From Phaeotremella fagi (Eukaryota; Basidiomycota; Tremellomycetes; Tremellales; Phaeotremellaceae), in contig BCHU01000006.1 of NCBI GenBank assembly GCA_001599715.1, forward strand, positions 788,765 to 852,764: a stretch of 64,000 nucleotides of DNA, given 5' to 3'. Both the position numbers and the translations under genes were made by a program. Positions 12,087 through 27,589 of this stretch are shown here, one piece after another (within the stretch, counting starts at the first letter, position 1; each line of letters opens with the position of its first letter). The notes below the pieces were generated by a model. The model saw nothing but the letters and a program-made list of their open reading frames with translations, ran no database searches and was not told the origin of the DNA.

Positions 12087-13506
12087 TCACCTGGTGATTC
12101 TCAGAAGATCAATCTGTGAATCCCCTTCCCCCTCCCCTTCTCCTTCCGCATTCAATTTTTTATATACCATCGGTGGCGATTGACTCAAATCGATTAAAGT
12201 GATTTGATCCATCGTTGTTTTAATGTCGTCGTCGTTGTTGTCGTTGTTGTTGATGATATCAATCGAGACTGGGGCCGGAAATGAAACTGAAATTGGGACT
12301 GGATTAGAAGATTGACCAATGTCATTTTCAGATTTGATATGTCCTAAAGCCGATCCTACACCTGAACCTGAACCAAATAATGTATTGTCTTCAGAAACGA
12401 TTTTGACATTATCACCATCATCCATTTTTTCATGTCCATTCCCAACCGACTGTAATTTCCACGAACGATTCCTAGGTAAGATCTGATGATTCCTGTTGAA
12501 AGAATTACGTCGTGGTTCAGATTTCCGTCTCATCATGATCAAATTATCCTCTGAACTATGGATCTGACGATTCGAACTCAAACTCGAACTTGAAGTATCA
12601 TCATCATCATTAATCGAACCAGTCCGATTACGTTTCCTAGGTCGACTCCCAATCCCAACAGCGTCCAATTTAGATTGAAAGGAAATCGAAGATGACAAAC
12701 AACCTGATCCACCTCTAAAACCAAAACTGTTTCCCAGAACTCGTAAAACCCTACCTTCCTCTCTTAACCCCACCAACTCCCCCAAATCTTTTTCTATCAA
12801 ACATCGGAAAGTCTTATTACCGATGGCTATGACTTTAGATGGCGTTTTTTGGACTTGGTAGATAATCAATAGGATTGAGAGGATTTGGATGATTTGGATA
12901 GAGAGGTTTAAGTGGGTTAGGAGGAGGGTTACGAGGGTTGAAGTGCATTTTTGAGAGGGACAGGTGATTGTAGTCGATGAGATGGGGTTGGGTTCGAGAG
13001 TTGTCTTCAAATTCGTGATTGAAAGAACGAGGATTGCTATTCTGTTAAATTCGTTCTTTGGGGGGTTTGGACTTACAAATCCAAATGACCACTTGTGAAG
13101 CTGTTAGCAGTAATAGTAATTTCGTTTGATGGATGAATCGAAAGTTATCCGAAGAACCAGCGAAAAGTCTAGGCAATCGAGTTCCAATCCAGCTAAGATT
13201 CACAGTGACATCAGTGTCGATGGACACTACGTTTATAGTGACTCGTGCCCACCTGAAAAACGAATGACAAATCAGAGTCACAAAAACGAACGAATAGATC
13301 GAAAGTGATAACCCGTTCAATGAAAGTTGGAAAATGAGGTTAGAGGGGGAAGAGATGAATGTGAGATGGATGTTAAGACTTGTTAGGAGTATTTGAATGA
13401 GCTTTAGAGTGAGAGGAGGTGTGTCAGTTTTCGTGTGTTTGGGGGCTCGACTTACTGTGATTATCTTCCCGTTGGGTAGGAGTTTGGAGGGGGAGGGGAG
13501 GACCAT
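12087..13506 (-). CDS. unrecognised polytopic membrane protein with long disordered tail
   Basis: I do not recognise this protein. ATG at 13506 opens MVLPSPSKLLPNGKI, then three short introns can be called: about 54 nt, about 60 nt (GTGGGC...CTTAG) and about 40 nt (GTAAGT...AATAG). The frames join into hydrophobic segments LNGLSLSIYSFVFVTLICH, KLLLLLTASQVVIWI, ILVLSI and IQIIQILSILLIIYQV, so about four helices in the first 200 residues. The remaining about 220 residues are polar and low-complexity: DDDDTSSSSLSS, RRKSEPRRNSF, a serine/arginine stretch and an Asn/Asp run (INNNDNNDDD). The tail has no recognised domain but several basic-Ser sites typical of kinase targets. The second intron could instead be read through without a stop. 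Gene existence is fairly sure, exact exons less so. Confidence 0.6.
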
Positions 13507-13879
13507 TGTTAAGAGTGTAGCTTGCTGGTTGAGCAGCTGTCAGAGGGAGAATCGAGTTGAGAGATGTCTTGAGTGTTTCTTTGAGAGTCGATCAATCAGT
13601 TGCAGTTGTACAAAGACAAGAAGGTATCTCATGGTAGCAGCGTGACATTGATACTACTCAATCTAGTTAGATCACCATCACCATCAATGCCACCATCAAT
13701 CAATCAACCATCTACCAAACCTAAAGGAGGTGTTTCAAATTACAGTAACGCTCAGTACAGTACTGTACCTGCCACAGCAGAATGCTTGTATACAAGTCAA
13801 CCATGACCACTTTGTCACCAGTAGCATCACTTCTCATACCACATACGAATGTCTCGTCCCAGAACAAAACAACTCAAGT
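13507..13879. other. intergenic between two minus-strand genes
   Basis: 373 bp containing the promoter of the membrane-protein gene and the 3' flank of the binding-protein-like gene. A CACCATCA/CATCAATC-type imperfect repeat lies at about 13675-13715. No coding exon is supported. Confidence 0.45.
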
Positions 13880-14945
13880 CTAACTACCAGAAACAGAACT
13901 ATAAACCACCTCCCCCCCAATCTTGAAACCCTTTACAACATCCTGTCCAGGACCAAGCATCCACTTCGCGAACGACCTAGCCAAATCCAAATGACTAGCT
14001 CGGGTACCAACCAACAAATGTGCTGGTTTCAAAAGAACATCGTTAGGGTTATCAGTACCAGCTTTATAGATGTATGTCATGTTTTGAAATGGTTGGCCCA
14101 AGATTAGATAACTGCTTTTATCTGTTAGGGTGTAATCTGAGAGTTGGATTGAAGCTGCTAGATTCACTAGGGCTGTTCGAGAGGCTGATTTGATATACCA
14201 TGGAGAATATTTTGTCCATGGAACCTATGGAGATATTCGTGATTTAGCACTCCATGAGTTGTTTTGATAGGTAGAACACTGTAGAAAATAGGTTACTGAC
14301 CTGACCAATATCGATCCACAAAGAAGATTCTTTAATGTAAACAGCAGACGTATCATACCGACTCAAAAATTCGACATGATGATTCTCATTAGCATTATCA
14401 CCAGCAGCAGCCAACTCCGAGAACATGGTCTGAACATCAGCTGTCAGAGTGATATTAGCAGGATTAGTCGCTGGACCAAGAAACATATAATGGTCATTGA
14501 AGATATGATAACTTGGTGAATACGCTATTCCTCGACTGATGGCGATTGTTTCAGCTGGTGGATTGAACGTTATTCCTATATCTACTAAACCGTTTCTCAG
14601 GTATTCGATGGTACCGGTCGTATCGGCGTTGTACCATGCTATCTGGAAGGGTTGGGTACCGTTTGATACGGTCTCTTGGATGAAGGCGTTGGCTAGGGCT
14701 ACAGTACATCGGGTTTGGTGTTCAGCTTGAGTGTTTTTTTTTGGTAACTGGTCATTGTAGTTACCTTCGATTAACCCTGTTTGACCTGCGTCGTCGTTCC
14801 CTATCTTTAATTGAATACCCGAGGTTGTAGTATAACCACCATCATATATTTGATTGGGTGTAGGTTGAAGATTCAGAGAGAAACAACGTGGTATCGATGA
14901 AAGTCCGATGAAGATTATATTCCTGTTCCTATGGGAAAATAACAT
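13880..14945 (-). CDS. secreted periplasmic-binding-protein-like protein (tungstate-binding TupA type)
   Basis: Type II periplasmic-binding-protein fold, related to the proteins annotated in fungi as tungstate ABC-transport components, a family typical of bacteria. From ATG 14945 a hydrophobic N-terminus (NIIFIGLSSIPRCFSL) can serve as a signal peptide. IYDGGYTTTSGIQLKIGN is the first strand and ligand-loop region. A 66-nt intron (GTAACT...CTGTAG) joins AGQTGLIE to ALANAFIQ, and then comes WYNADTTGTIEYLRNGLVDI with GITFNPPAE. A second intron leads to VPWTKYSPWYIKSASR. The tail PAHLLVGTRASHLDLARSFA and KWMLGPGQDVV corresponds to the closing hinge segments. About 300 residues. No partner transporter genes lie nearby, which suggests the fungal protein acts alone, perhaps extracellularly or on the membrane. 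The substrate is not shown by the sequence. Confidence 0.85.
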
Positions 14946-15712
14946 GATTTGCAGTACGTCGGAGAGGAGAACGGGAACTCGACATCACAAAACATATATA
15001 TACATATTCTTTTTCTTGGTATTCGTCAATCCTAATATGAATACAACAAACGTAAACTCATTCGCGGATGGCTGGAATGAAATCTTGTTGGAAAAAAACC
15101 ATAATCGTCAAGAGGTGGCGAATGCCAAGAACGCCACCAATAGTTCACTCCCATTGTACAAGTAGACGAATCAAGGTAAATAGGTAAGTATATCGCAAGT
15201 AGAGTGACCACTTTATGTACAAGTACATTGCTGGTTCCCAAGAGGATGTAGAGATCAGTCGTTCGGATTATCATACCATAAATAAACCCAAATAAAGATT
15301 CTCTTTAACTTACGTTGCAAAGATGAATTGATTTAGGAGGTGGCGGGTTGTCCAAAGAATTGAATGATTGTGGACGATGAAGTCCTCTGTTGTTACCTAC
15401 TTACATCTCGTATGATGATGAGACTTTATATCTTATGGTGCTCTAATGATCTCTAGTACATGCAAAACACTTTTGCTGTTCATGCATAACCTTGCATTCA
15501 ACCCAGCCTAGCTAGCTAGCTAGCTTCTTATCTCGATAAGGGGTCACGTGACTGTCACCACCACCACATTTCTACGACTCGCGTTAAAGGATGTACTTTG
15601 GACAACGACAAATAAATTCAGTCAATTCAATCTTCTACCTTTTCATCCCATCTTTATATCTTCCATTTATCTATATCTAATTGATACCGAATACCAACTA
15701 CCTAGAGGGTAT
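14946..15712. promoter_or_regulatory. divergent promoter region, binding-protein-like gene / alanyl-tRNA synthetase
   Basis: 767 bp between outward-facing starts. It contains the perfect 10-bp palindrome GTCACGTGAC at 15543-15552, a CACGTG E-box of the Cbf1/bHLH type, about 160 bp before the synthetase start. A CTAG tetranucleotide run lies at 15508-15525. Short open frames between 15030 and 15290 have no family likeness and are not called. Confidence 0.5.
15508..15525. repeat. (CTAG/GCTA)n tetranucleotide repeat
   Basis: Four and a half units of the self-complementary tetranucleotide, giving a perfect local palindrome, in the intergenic region upstream of the alanyl-tRNA synthetase gene. 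Confidence 0.85.
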
Positions 15713-19301
<3,589 letters not shown>

Positions 19302-19394
19302 GAGTTATTCAAGGATGATAAGGCTGGATTGGGAGTTTATAAATGATAGTGTTTAGCATGTATACAATTGAGATCCATCTCCCAATCTAAAACG

Positions 19395-20087
19395 TTAAGC
19401 TCTATCAACACTAAAACCAAAATCCGAAATCCCAACAGGTTCACCAGCTTTCTCATCATAATCATCCCAACGACCTTCATCCCCACTCTCCTCCCTATCA
19501 TCTAAATCAATTTCAAATTTAGTCCCAGATTCCGTACCGACACATTTCCATTTCCCCCTGAAATGGAAATTCGTGATTTCGAGACCTCGACAGTCTAGGG
19601 TTACGAACGGTTGTTTCTGGTTGGATTCGGAGGTGTAGGGGAGGGGGAGGAGGGATTTGGATTTGGTTTCGGTGGATGGGATTATGTTTGATGAATGTTC
19701 TTTCTGATTTTGGGGTTTAGTGTGTGGTCGGATGGAGACTTACTTTACAGTGTGGACATTTCCAAACGAAATTAGCTGTTCCTCTTGAATTCGTCAATTC
19801 AACTTCATCTTTGTGGTTGAAGGAAACTATCTTTGGATGTTCTTCTCTACAATTCGTACACATCACCTAAAGTAGACGATTAACTGAATCAGTGGATGAT
19901 ACGGGATCAGAAGTTTGTAGACATCGAACGCACGTTGAAGAAATATTGATAATCCTCATCTAGAGGTTGAACTTCTGTTACACCTTCTAATTCCATTGAT
20001 ATTGATATTTTTAATTTCTTCTCGAGGTTAAAACGTAATGGTCAGATGGTTTTTAAGTTGACTTGAGGGTGATTTACTCACTACCAT
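19395..20087 (-). CDS. CXXC zinc-binding protein of the DUF866 (CZIB/C1orf123) family
   Basis: Small conserved eukaryotic protein with two CxxC pairs binding one zinc; its role is not settled. The first exon is just ATG GTA, followed by an intron (GTGAGT...CGAG), then KKLKISISMELEGVTEVQP, the standard family start. CTNC and later CPHC provide the zinc ligands, separated by NSRGTANFVWK, which matches the family's 'GGRGSANLV' region. After an intron come VTLDCRGLEITNFHFRGKW, a strongly conserved block, and an acidic C-terminus (DLDDREESGDEG). About 175 residues against the usual 160. It converges with the alanyl-tRNA synthetase gene, leaving only 93 bp between stops. Confidence 0.88.
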
Positions 20088-20517
20088 GTTGCTATATGTT
20101 GTTGTCGGTTAAAATGTTGATGTTGATGTTTTTGTACTGGACTCGATGATTTTGATTTGGTGTTGTCGAGAGGTGCGTGGCGACAGGCTCACAACAGTAA
20201 GTGGCAAATCTACGACGATCACATTCACTCTTGTGGAAGAATTTTCATGCAAAGATATCCTTTGTCAGAGGTCGATCTTGTAAAATAGATAATAAATTCA
20301 ACATCTGATGACAATGGATGATATCTAGGTACCCTGTAGAGTGAGTTCATCCTTACGACGTGGAGCGAATGAATAAAAGAGTGGTCATCAAAGGTAAATG
20401 ATGTTAGCCACGCTCCCTTGTCAGCTTCTTTCAACTCAAGAAGGCGATCGTCTGGACAGTTTATTCGAAATGAGCCTTTCAAAGTCTTCTTAACTTAGCA
20501 TTCATTCTTGCACTGCA
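20088..20517. other. divergent promoter region, DUF866 gene / F-box-like gene
   Basis: 430 bp between outward-facing starts. A minus-strand open frame at 20225-20482 has no ATG-supported family likeness and is not called. No specific site is recognised. Confidence 0.4.
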
Positions 20518-21955
20518 ATGTCTAATTCATGCGTAATGTTTACACCCGAGACCACCTTGACAGGCTACCCCTATCTTTCACCTGAAATATGGGTGAACAT
20601 CTTTGATGAAATCCTAAAAGATCACCCTAGTCCGTCAGATTTCTCACAAGTCGAACCAACCGAAAACGTCCAAAATGGTCTGGCTTCTTTCATGAGTGTA
20701 AATTCTGTGAGTAATTTCTCATTTTGTGAAATTCATTTATGATCTTTAATCGAAACTATCTTAGGTCTTCAATCGTTGGGCTGTAGAACATATTTATGGC
20801 TTTTGTTCGATCACTAAACCTGATCTCTTTGTCGTAGGTTTAGAATCCAAGTCAAAGAATCAAGTAAAGCATCTGAGATCAATCAATAAATTCGATTGTT
20901 TAAGAAATACAAAACAACTTCGTTTCATGATCGATACCCCAATCCCAGACATCTCAGAACCCAAAAACACAGAGGACGTGATTACTCTTCTGAAAATCAA
21001 ATCGATAGCATCGTCAGATGAAATGAAATTCTTGAAATTGGAGAGTTCCCTCAGAATACTAAACTATGCTTTGCAGGAAGATAATTTCTTTGAAATCCTT
21101 CAAACAATTTCTATCACACCGAATCACCGGGCGTTAGCTTCTTTTGGTCGAACAACGACGTTGTGGGGTAGACATAAAATCGGGCTCATGGGTTCTGGGC
21201 TCTGGAGTAGTCGACGAGAACCAGAGTCGGATAAACCTCTCATTCAATATCTCAACGATAAATCCAGAGCTGCTACTAGATATCTCATTCAGGTAGCTAC
21301 CACTTGTTCTGTCAACACAATCTGTTCGAGAAGTTTTGAAGATCATTCAAATGGTATCCAAGATCTAATGTTTTTTAAATCAGAAAGGGGAACGACTAAC
21401 CCAACTATTATCCACCATCGAAGACTGAAAGCGTATCTGGCCGAACCTGTGGGTGGTGACGGATCTGTCGAATGGTTAGGAGAATCCTATGATGGTAGGT
21501 TAGATATGTGTGTGGTTCCAGGATACAACAATATCTATAACATCGAAATCGAATTCAAAGACTCAATCGTGGACAATGTTTTTCTCAGAAGTGAAGGGCT
21601 TGCCAAAATCACACAAGAACTAGAATACAGCTTGAAATGCTTTTGCAAACAGCTTGTATCAGCTAAAAAGGAGGCAAGGAAGGAAGGAAGACGAGAACTA
21701 GTCAAGGAGATTGAGGAGTTGGCATCAGAGACTACAATTACTATCAACACGTTATTGGCTAATTGTAGAGGTAAATATGACGATAGTGTGAGTTTCTCCG
21801 GGGGAGCAGATTGGAGAACCACTTCGTTCAATCTTTGGGGTAATGGTAAATACTCTTTGAAAAAGATGAGCTTGACGAGCCTGACTGACGTTGAAGATTG
21901 TCCCGCTTGTGGAAGTAGATTAGGTAACTGGGAGGACAAGGTTGTATGGAGATAG
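20518..21955 (+). CDS. F-box-like protein, otherwise unrecognised
   Basis: ATG 20518 opens MSNSCVMFTPETTLTGYP. The segment YLSPEIWVNIFDEILKD looks like a degenerate F-box (Leu/Pro start, then the W..IF..IL pattern). One intron near 20707-20764 joins SFMSVNS to VFNRWAVEHIYGFCSI, the continuation expected of an F-box-like helix pair. The rest, about 390 residues, has no leucine-rich repeats or other domain that I recognise; it ends CPACGSRLGNWEDKVVW with one CxxC. A helical, charged segment (KKEARKEGRRELVKEIEEL) precedes it. If the F-box is real the protein would recruit a substrate to an SCF ubiquitin ligase. The gene itself is well supported by one long frame; the function is tentative. Confidence 0.7.
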
Positions 21956-22790
21956 AGAGTTTGATGTTTGAGGATCTCTGGTGTCTATTTCTTTACTTTG
22001 TTTTGATCAATTAATTGATTATTTTGTATTCAGTGTTCACAGATATGTCCAGTCGACAGTTTATTCAATGCCATGATGTGATTCTGTTGAAAGGACCGCA
22101 GCGTGGTAACGGATGGGATGTTGAGTCGATCGACGAATACAAGAAATCGGATGTGTTTCGCGACAGAGAAGAATCTTTAGGTAAGATTTTGGATGATATA
22201 TATCGGACGCTGGCTTGAATCGATTTTCAGTAGAACTTGATTAATATAGACAAACCCTGATGAAGCAAAAAGAGGCGATTGAGAAAACAATTTGTAACAA
22301 CCGCTAGCATTCCGAAAAAAAAAAAGGCATCAATGGTGAAGTGAAAATAGTTTTCGATGGTGGGACTATATGGGGAAATGATCTACGGATCATACGGCAG
22401 ACCAATGTCTTCCGTCAGAATTGGTCATGAGAATTCATTCCTACAAATATCGATTGTCCAACCTGTTGCAGTAAGTTGAAAAGATTGAATGACCGTTGGT
22501 GAGTGACATTTGAGATTTCGGACCAAAACTCGTGCTTCTTTCTTGCTCTTGTTCATTGAATCATTCTATTCACCATGGAATGTCCTTGTAGATCTATGTA
22601 TAGCACATCTATACGACGATACTTCTACGTAAGAGTCAATTCACCAGAAAGCTTCAACTCATTTGGATGCGGAGTTCCCTTTAAACTCCGTTCAATTCCA
22701 AAAACGCGTTTTAAGCCATCCAAAGAAAACTCTAAACACAATTCAATTCCAACATCTACTTTCTTGCTCAGTAAAAAAAAGTAGATAAAG
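21956..22790. other. intergenic upstream of ERJ5
   Basis: 835 bp. A 57-codon ATG frame at 22045-22218 (MSSRQFIQCHDVILLKG...) has protein-like composition but no family likeness and I could not splice it to the gene before it, so it is left uncalled. A run of nine or more A lies at about 22314-22325. The last 200 bp should hold the ERJ5 promoter and leader. Confidence 0.4.
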
Positions 22791-24118
22791 ATGAGATTAA
22801 CATCTTGCCTCTATCTCCTAGCTCTCGCAGTGACGGCTTACGCGTAAGTCCAAGTTTAAATCCCATCCAAGTGAATGTACTAAAATCAAAGCTCTTTAGA
22901 TGGACTAAAGAGGATCACGAAATATTCGATCTTGTAGGAGCCTTAGAAGCTTCTGAGGGTAAGCTTTCTGTTCCATCACGGATAAGCATAAGCTGATCAT
23001 TTGGTTTAGGTAAAGGAGTCAACTTCTATAGTCATGTTGGAGTTGAATCTACCGCTTCAACTTCGGAAATCACCAAGGCCTATCGAAAGAAGTCTTTGGA
23101 GTTACAGTGAGTAACGTCGTTTCTCTTGAAGTTCTGTCTAATACTTCTGTTAGTCCCGATAAAAACCCTGGTGTCAAGAACATAGAAGAAAGATTCGCTA
23201 GACTCGGTGTGATCGCTCAAATCCTCAGATCACCAGAGAGCAGGGAGAGATACAACGTACGTCAGAGTCAATCTCAAATTCCACCACACCACCTAACCCC
23301 CAACACAAATAGTTCTTCTACAAAAACGGAGTGCCAAAATGGCGAGGAACAGGATATTACTATTCCCGTTTCCGACCCACCTTAATCCACGTCCTCCTAT
23401 TCCTAACAATCTTAACTTCACTCTTCCATCTCCTAGTTCTAAGACTTAACAACACGAGGGATAAAAAACGTGTAGCCTATTTCGAGAGGGCCGCCAAGAT
23501 TTCTGCGGGGGTTTCAACACCGGGTGTGAAAGGTGACGGTGGTAACAATAAAGTTAGACGTCGGAAGGTTAAGGTACCGATGGTTGAGGGGGTGGAGAGA
23601 AGTGGTTCGTTGGAATTGATCGTTCAAGGAGATGATGTATTTTTGGTATGTCACCAGAAAACATCGATTAATACTATACTAAGTCTTTTTTTCTGTGACA
23701 GCCACACGAAGATGGAACTCTAACACCATTATCCGACCTCGCCCCCAATCCGTCATATTTCAAAACATGGCCTTTCCTCCTCCTAGCCCTCCTACAAACC
23801 AAAATTCAACCTTACCTCCCAACATCCCTCCAACCCAGTCAAACAACCACCATAAAAGTGATCACCGAAGAGGATGTAGAGATAGAAGAAGACGACGAGG
23901 AAGGTGGGGATATCGATACCCCCACCCCTGCGCCTCGAACTGCTGCTTCGTTAGCTGCTTTACGGGGTAAGAAGAGTAAATCTGGAACTCCTAAGGATTC
24001 ACCTCTTACCACTGAATTCGAATCTGATGGGGAGGAGAGTACGGCTTCGAAAAAGAAAAAGAGTGCTGGTGGGAAAGCTGCTGCGATGAGACGAAGGAAG
24101 ATGGGGATTAAGAAATGA
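22791..24118 (+). CDS. ERJ5: ER membrane J-domain protein ERJ5
   Basis: DnaJ-type co-chaperone of the ER that stimulates the lumenal Hsp70 Kar2/BiP. ATG 22791 gives a classic signal peptide (MRLTSCLYLLALAVTAYA). After an intron the family hallmark WTKEDHEIFDLVGALEASEG appears, then FYSHVGVESTASTSEITKAY. The J-domain HPD motif is restored across an intron (GAG TTA CA / T CCC GAT), giving LELHPDKNPGVKN. FFYKNGVPKWRGTGYYYSRF is the strongly conserved post-J block of ERJ5, followed by a membrane helix (VLLFLTILTSLFHLLVL). The cytosolic tail is acidic then Lys-rich (KKKKSAGGKAAAMRRRK). Five introns are estimated. About 360 residues. Confidence 0.9.
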
Positions 24119-24254
24119 TCAGTAATTCGTTAGTGTTCAACAGGATGGTTTCACGGTATTCCAACACACGTTAGATGGTAGAGTATAATATATATTTTGC
24201 ATTACATGAATATAAACAATGACTTTTGATTCAAACATCAACCCACAACCGCCG

Positions 24255-27200
24255 TTAAACCCTCTCGTAAACATACAAATAAGCTAAACCTCTCATAACC
24301 TCACCACCGTTCTCAGGAGCCCTAACGACTTTCTCATCGTTATACAGAATCCATTCATCTTGAGTAGTGAGATCAGACGGTGAACGGATGGTAGCGACGT
24401 AATGACCTGAATGGACTGATGGACCTTTATGCGAGATGAACGCTTTCAATCGATATTGAGCTGGTAGATTCGAATTGCCTCCTATGTTCGATGATGGAGC
24501 TGAGGTTGGAGCTGCCGCTGCCGCTGAAGATGAGGGTGATTCACCTGGATCAGTGGGATTGTTGAATAACCATTCAATAGCTAATTCTGGATTTCCATTC
24601 TAGATTCGTGTGTTAATTTCAGTTTGTTATTCTGAAGAGGATCATGAATCTATATAACTTACAGTCTCGCGTAAAGCCTTTCTTGCTTGATTAGAAGTGA
24701 ATCCCATATCTGCAATCATTGAAATTTGATCAGGTGAAGGTTCCGGTGCTGCAACTGAAGATCCTCCAATCGGTAACGGTGAATCGATATCTAAGGTATC
24801 GCATTAGTATATCTCCAAGTGGGTGGTGTTACATACCTGCATCTTCCATGTGTTCAAATAACCAACCCATCGCTGTTTCAGCGTCAGAGTTCCCCGTGGC
24901 TAATAACGCCTTTTGACATCTGATAGTCGGGAAACCCATAGCTTCCAATTGCGACATTGCAGCTTCGTTGAATTGAGGTGATGCCACTGGTAAAGGATTA
25001 ATGAGTGCTCTACCCTGTAGCTCGACGGTTTCACGTACCAACTGCGTCAACGTCAAGTTCAGCTTCACCTGATTGACGACCTTTCCCTGCAAACCTATCC
25101 AAAGACAGGTAGTCTGGAACACGAACCGGGATTTCTGTTGAATGTCAGATACATTTCACATCAAATTGCACCTCATCTGACTTACCAAGTTTGGTAGGCA
25201 TCCAGTTGACCAATTGGAATTTCTTCATATGTAAAACCAGAAGATCAGGGAATGTCTTGAATTTCGTCGATCTGCATTTGGTGTCAAAGCCATTCACAAC
25301 AGTTATCGACACTCAACTCACTTTTCAGCGGTAACCTTTTTCCCACAATTTGAACAAGAGTAATCCGTCAATTGTTCAACACCGCATAAACCATCTAGAC
25401 AATCTTCTAAACCAACTTCCACAAACAGCTTCTTTCCTTCCTCATCAACTCCTGCTTCAACAGCTTGAACAGGTAGACTAGCCAAATCAACTTCGTCAAC
25501 CTTGTAACCAACTCTATGACATTCGTTACATTCCAGACGTTGTTCCATTCCGAATCTAACGATATTCGTCGCTTCAATATCTTCGTTTCTACCTAACCTT
25601 TTCGCTTCGCCTCTTAAACGAGTCAACAGATGTTGCAAGAATTCTTCTGAATCCTGTTGACGCATCGTCGCAAACTCTTCGTGTCCTTTACCGATCAACG
25701 CTTTGAATTGAGAAGGTTTAATACCTTCTTGGAATTTTGGTGGTTCGGAGGTTGAGTCAAAATCGGTTGTTGAGGGTGGTGGAAGTTTTGCTGGATGGGA
25801 ATAACGGGATGAAAGAAGTCCATCAGCGAGTTTTAGCATTTGGCATTCGAGACAATTAGCTGGTAGAGGGTTTTCACATATTTGAATATGGGTCAAAGCT
25901 GTGTCTGTAAAGTATCGACTTCTGAAAGCTGGAAGGGCGAATAGAGTCTGCATGACAGATGCCATGTAGCAACTGTGACCGTTAGTTGAAGTTATTTGTA
26001 TAGGATAGCCAACTCACCTGTTACCCAGATTCTTCAAACCCGTTAGTCCATGTCCGAAGACAGGTTCTAACTCCTTTCCATCGTCTCCTGTCATGGAGAA
26101 GTCGAACTTCAGGTTATGCTCAAGTTGCTGAGATAACATTGTCAGCAAAGTCCATCCGTGAAGAAACTTCAGCTCACAAGCTCAGTCATTGATTTCTCCG
26201 TTTTAGTCTGTCCTAGAACCTCAATACCAAAGGCACGCAGATGGGTTGGCAAATCTGGATCCAATTTGGCATCATCACATGAGTAACAATAGATATCTGT
26301 CCCTGTTAGCACGTCCTGCTTTGACATACATGACTTACCGGCTGTTCCTTCTGGTGTTACCGTGCCCAATTTAACACCTAAACCGTGTCCAGTTTCATGG
26401 AAATGCTGTAAAGCATGTCCGTTCCCTCCAGTACCGCCAAACTGCTGTCTTCCACAGTTTGCTAAACCACATGTGAGACATAACCAGAGATTTGATGTTA
26501 ATTCACATGATGAGCATTGTGATGGAACTGAAAATAATTTTGTCAGCTACTGGCAATTGATCACAAAGCTGAACTACCTACCCTCGCCAATGGTTATGAC
26601 AGGTTCTTGTTGTAATGTCAGAGTGTGTTCACAAGCCAAGATCTCTTCTTCCCATGCTTTGACTTCTGATTGTTGAGCTGAAGTCAATGCACTCATGATA
26701 CCAGCGACAGTTTGGACGATCTGTGTATGGTAAGTTTGAGACATGAATGGATTTCCGCAAGTTTAAGCTTACAGCAGGATCATCCGAATGAATAGCTTCC
26801 CCAACGTTAGAACATCCAAAACATCGTAAAGAGGTACTGTAATTATAAACTTCATCATCTGACGGTGCTGAAATAGCCAATTTTTTCAATGGAGGTTCGA
26901 GAGAATCCTTCGATGAGTAAGCTTTGTCTCGATAGAATTCATGATGAAGCTTACCCTCTTCTTCTGTTCTTTCCTTGTTCGTTTAACAACAACACCGATA
27001 GAATGTTTCGTCTTCTCGTAATGCAGATAAGCGTGTCGTCGCCCTTCACCAAAGCAACCTCCGTTGAAGCATTGTAAGCAGACTAGGATACCTTCCGGGT
27101 CGTCCTGGTAGAACATCAGCTAAAAATCTCATCGAATCAGAATAGCTGAAGAGCTTACCTGACTATCGAAACAGAGTGTACATTCCTCCCTACAAGGTGT

Positions 27201-27351
27201 TGTTAGCTATCGATCAATACTTTGTGTAATGTGAAGGTATGATGGTGGCGATTGAAGATGAGAACGAAACTTTAGCTTACCTGTGGACTTGTTGAGAAGG
27301 GGTAGGCGGTTTAAGAGATTTTGATAGTTGAGATATATGATCACAGGACAT
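24255..27351 (-). CDS. UBP14: ubiquitin C-terminal hydrolase 14 / isopeptidase T
   Basis: Deubiquitinase that disassembles free ubiquitin chains (USP5/Ubp14 family). ATG 27351 gives MSCDHISQLSKSLKPPTPSQ, then the N-terminal variant zinc finger region (GILVCLQCFNGGCFGEGR) and the ZnF-UBP domain (CGRQQFGGTGGNGHALQH, then DIYCYSCDDAKLDPDL). The Cys box is NLGNSCYMASVMQTLF; an intron splits the Ser codon directly before the catalytic Cys. QDSEEFLQHLLTRL follows. Two UBA domains lie in the insert: LEAMGFPTIRCQKALLATGN, and one around 24600-24720. The His box is HKGPSVHSGHYVATI at the C-terminus. About 13 introns and 780-790 residues, as usual for the family. Confidence 0.95.
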
Positions 27352-27589
27352 TATGTGATATATATGATATGTAAGATATGAATTGAAAGAAGAAAAAGAA
27401 TGAGAAGGAGAAGGTGGTTGATGGTTACTGTTGAAGCATCTTACCCCACACTTACCCCGCACCCTTCCTTACGGTGAAAGTCGGCGTTACCGCCACTGAG
27501 TGAGTTAACAGCATCCCCCATCAGCAACAGCATCCATTCATTGTTCTTCTTATTCTTGTCATTCATATATATACATCATCACAATAACA

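Noticed and set aside
22045..22218. 57-codon ATG frame after the F-box-like gene
   Set aside because: No family likeness and no splice option that joins it in frame to the preceding gene.
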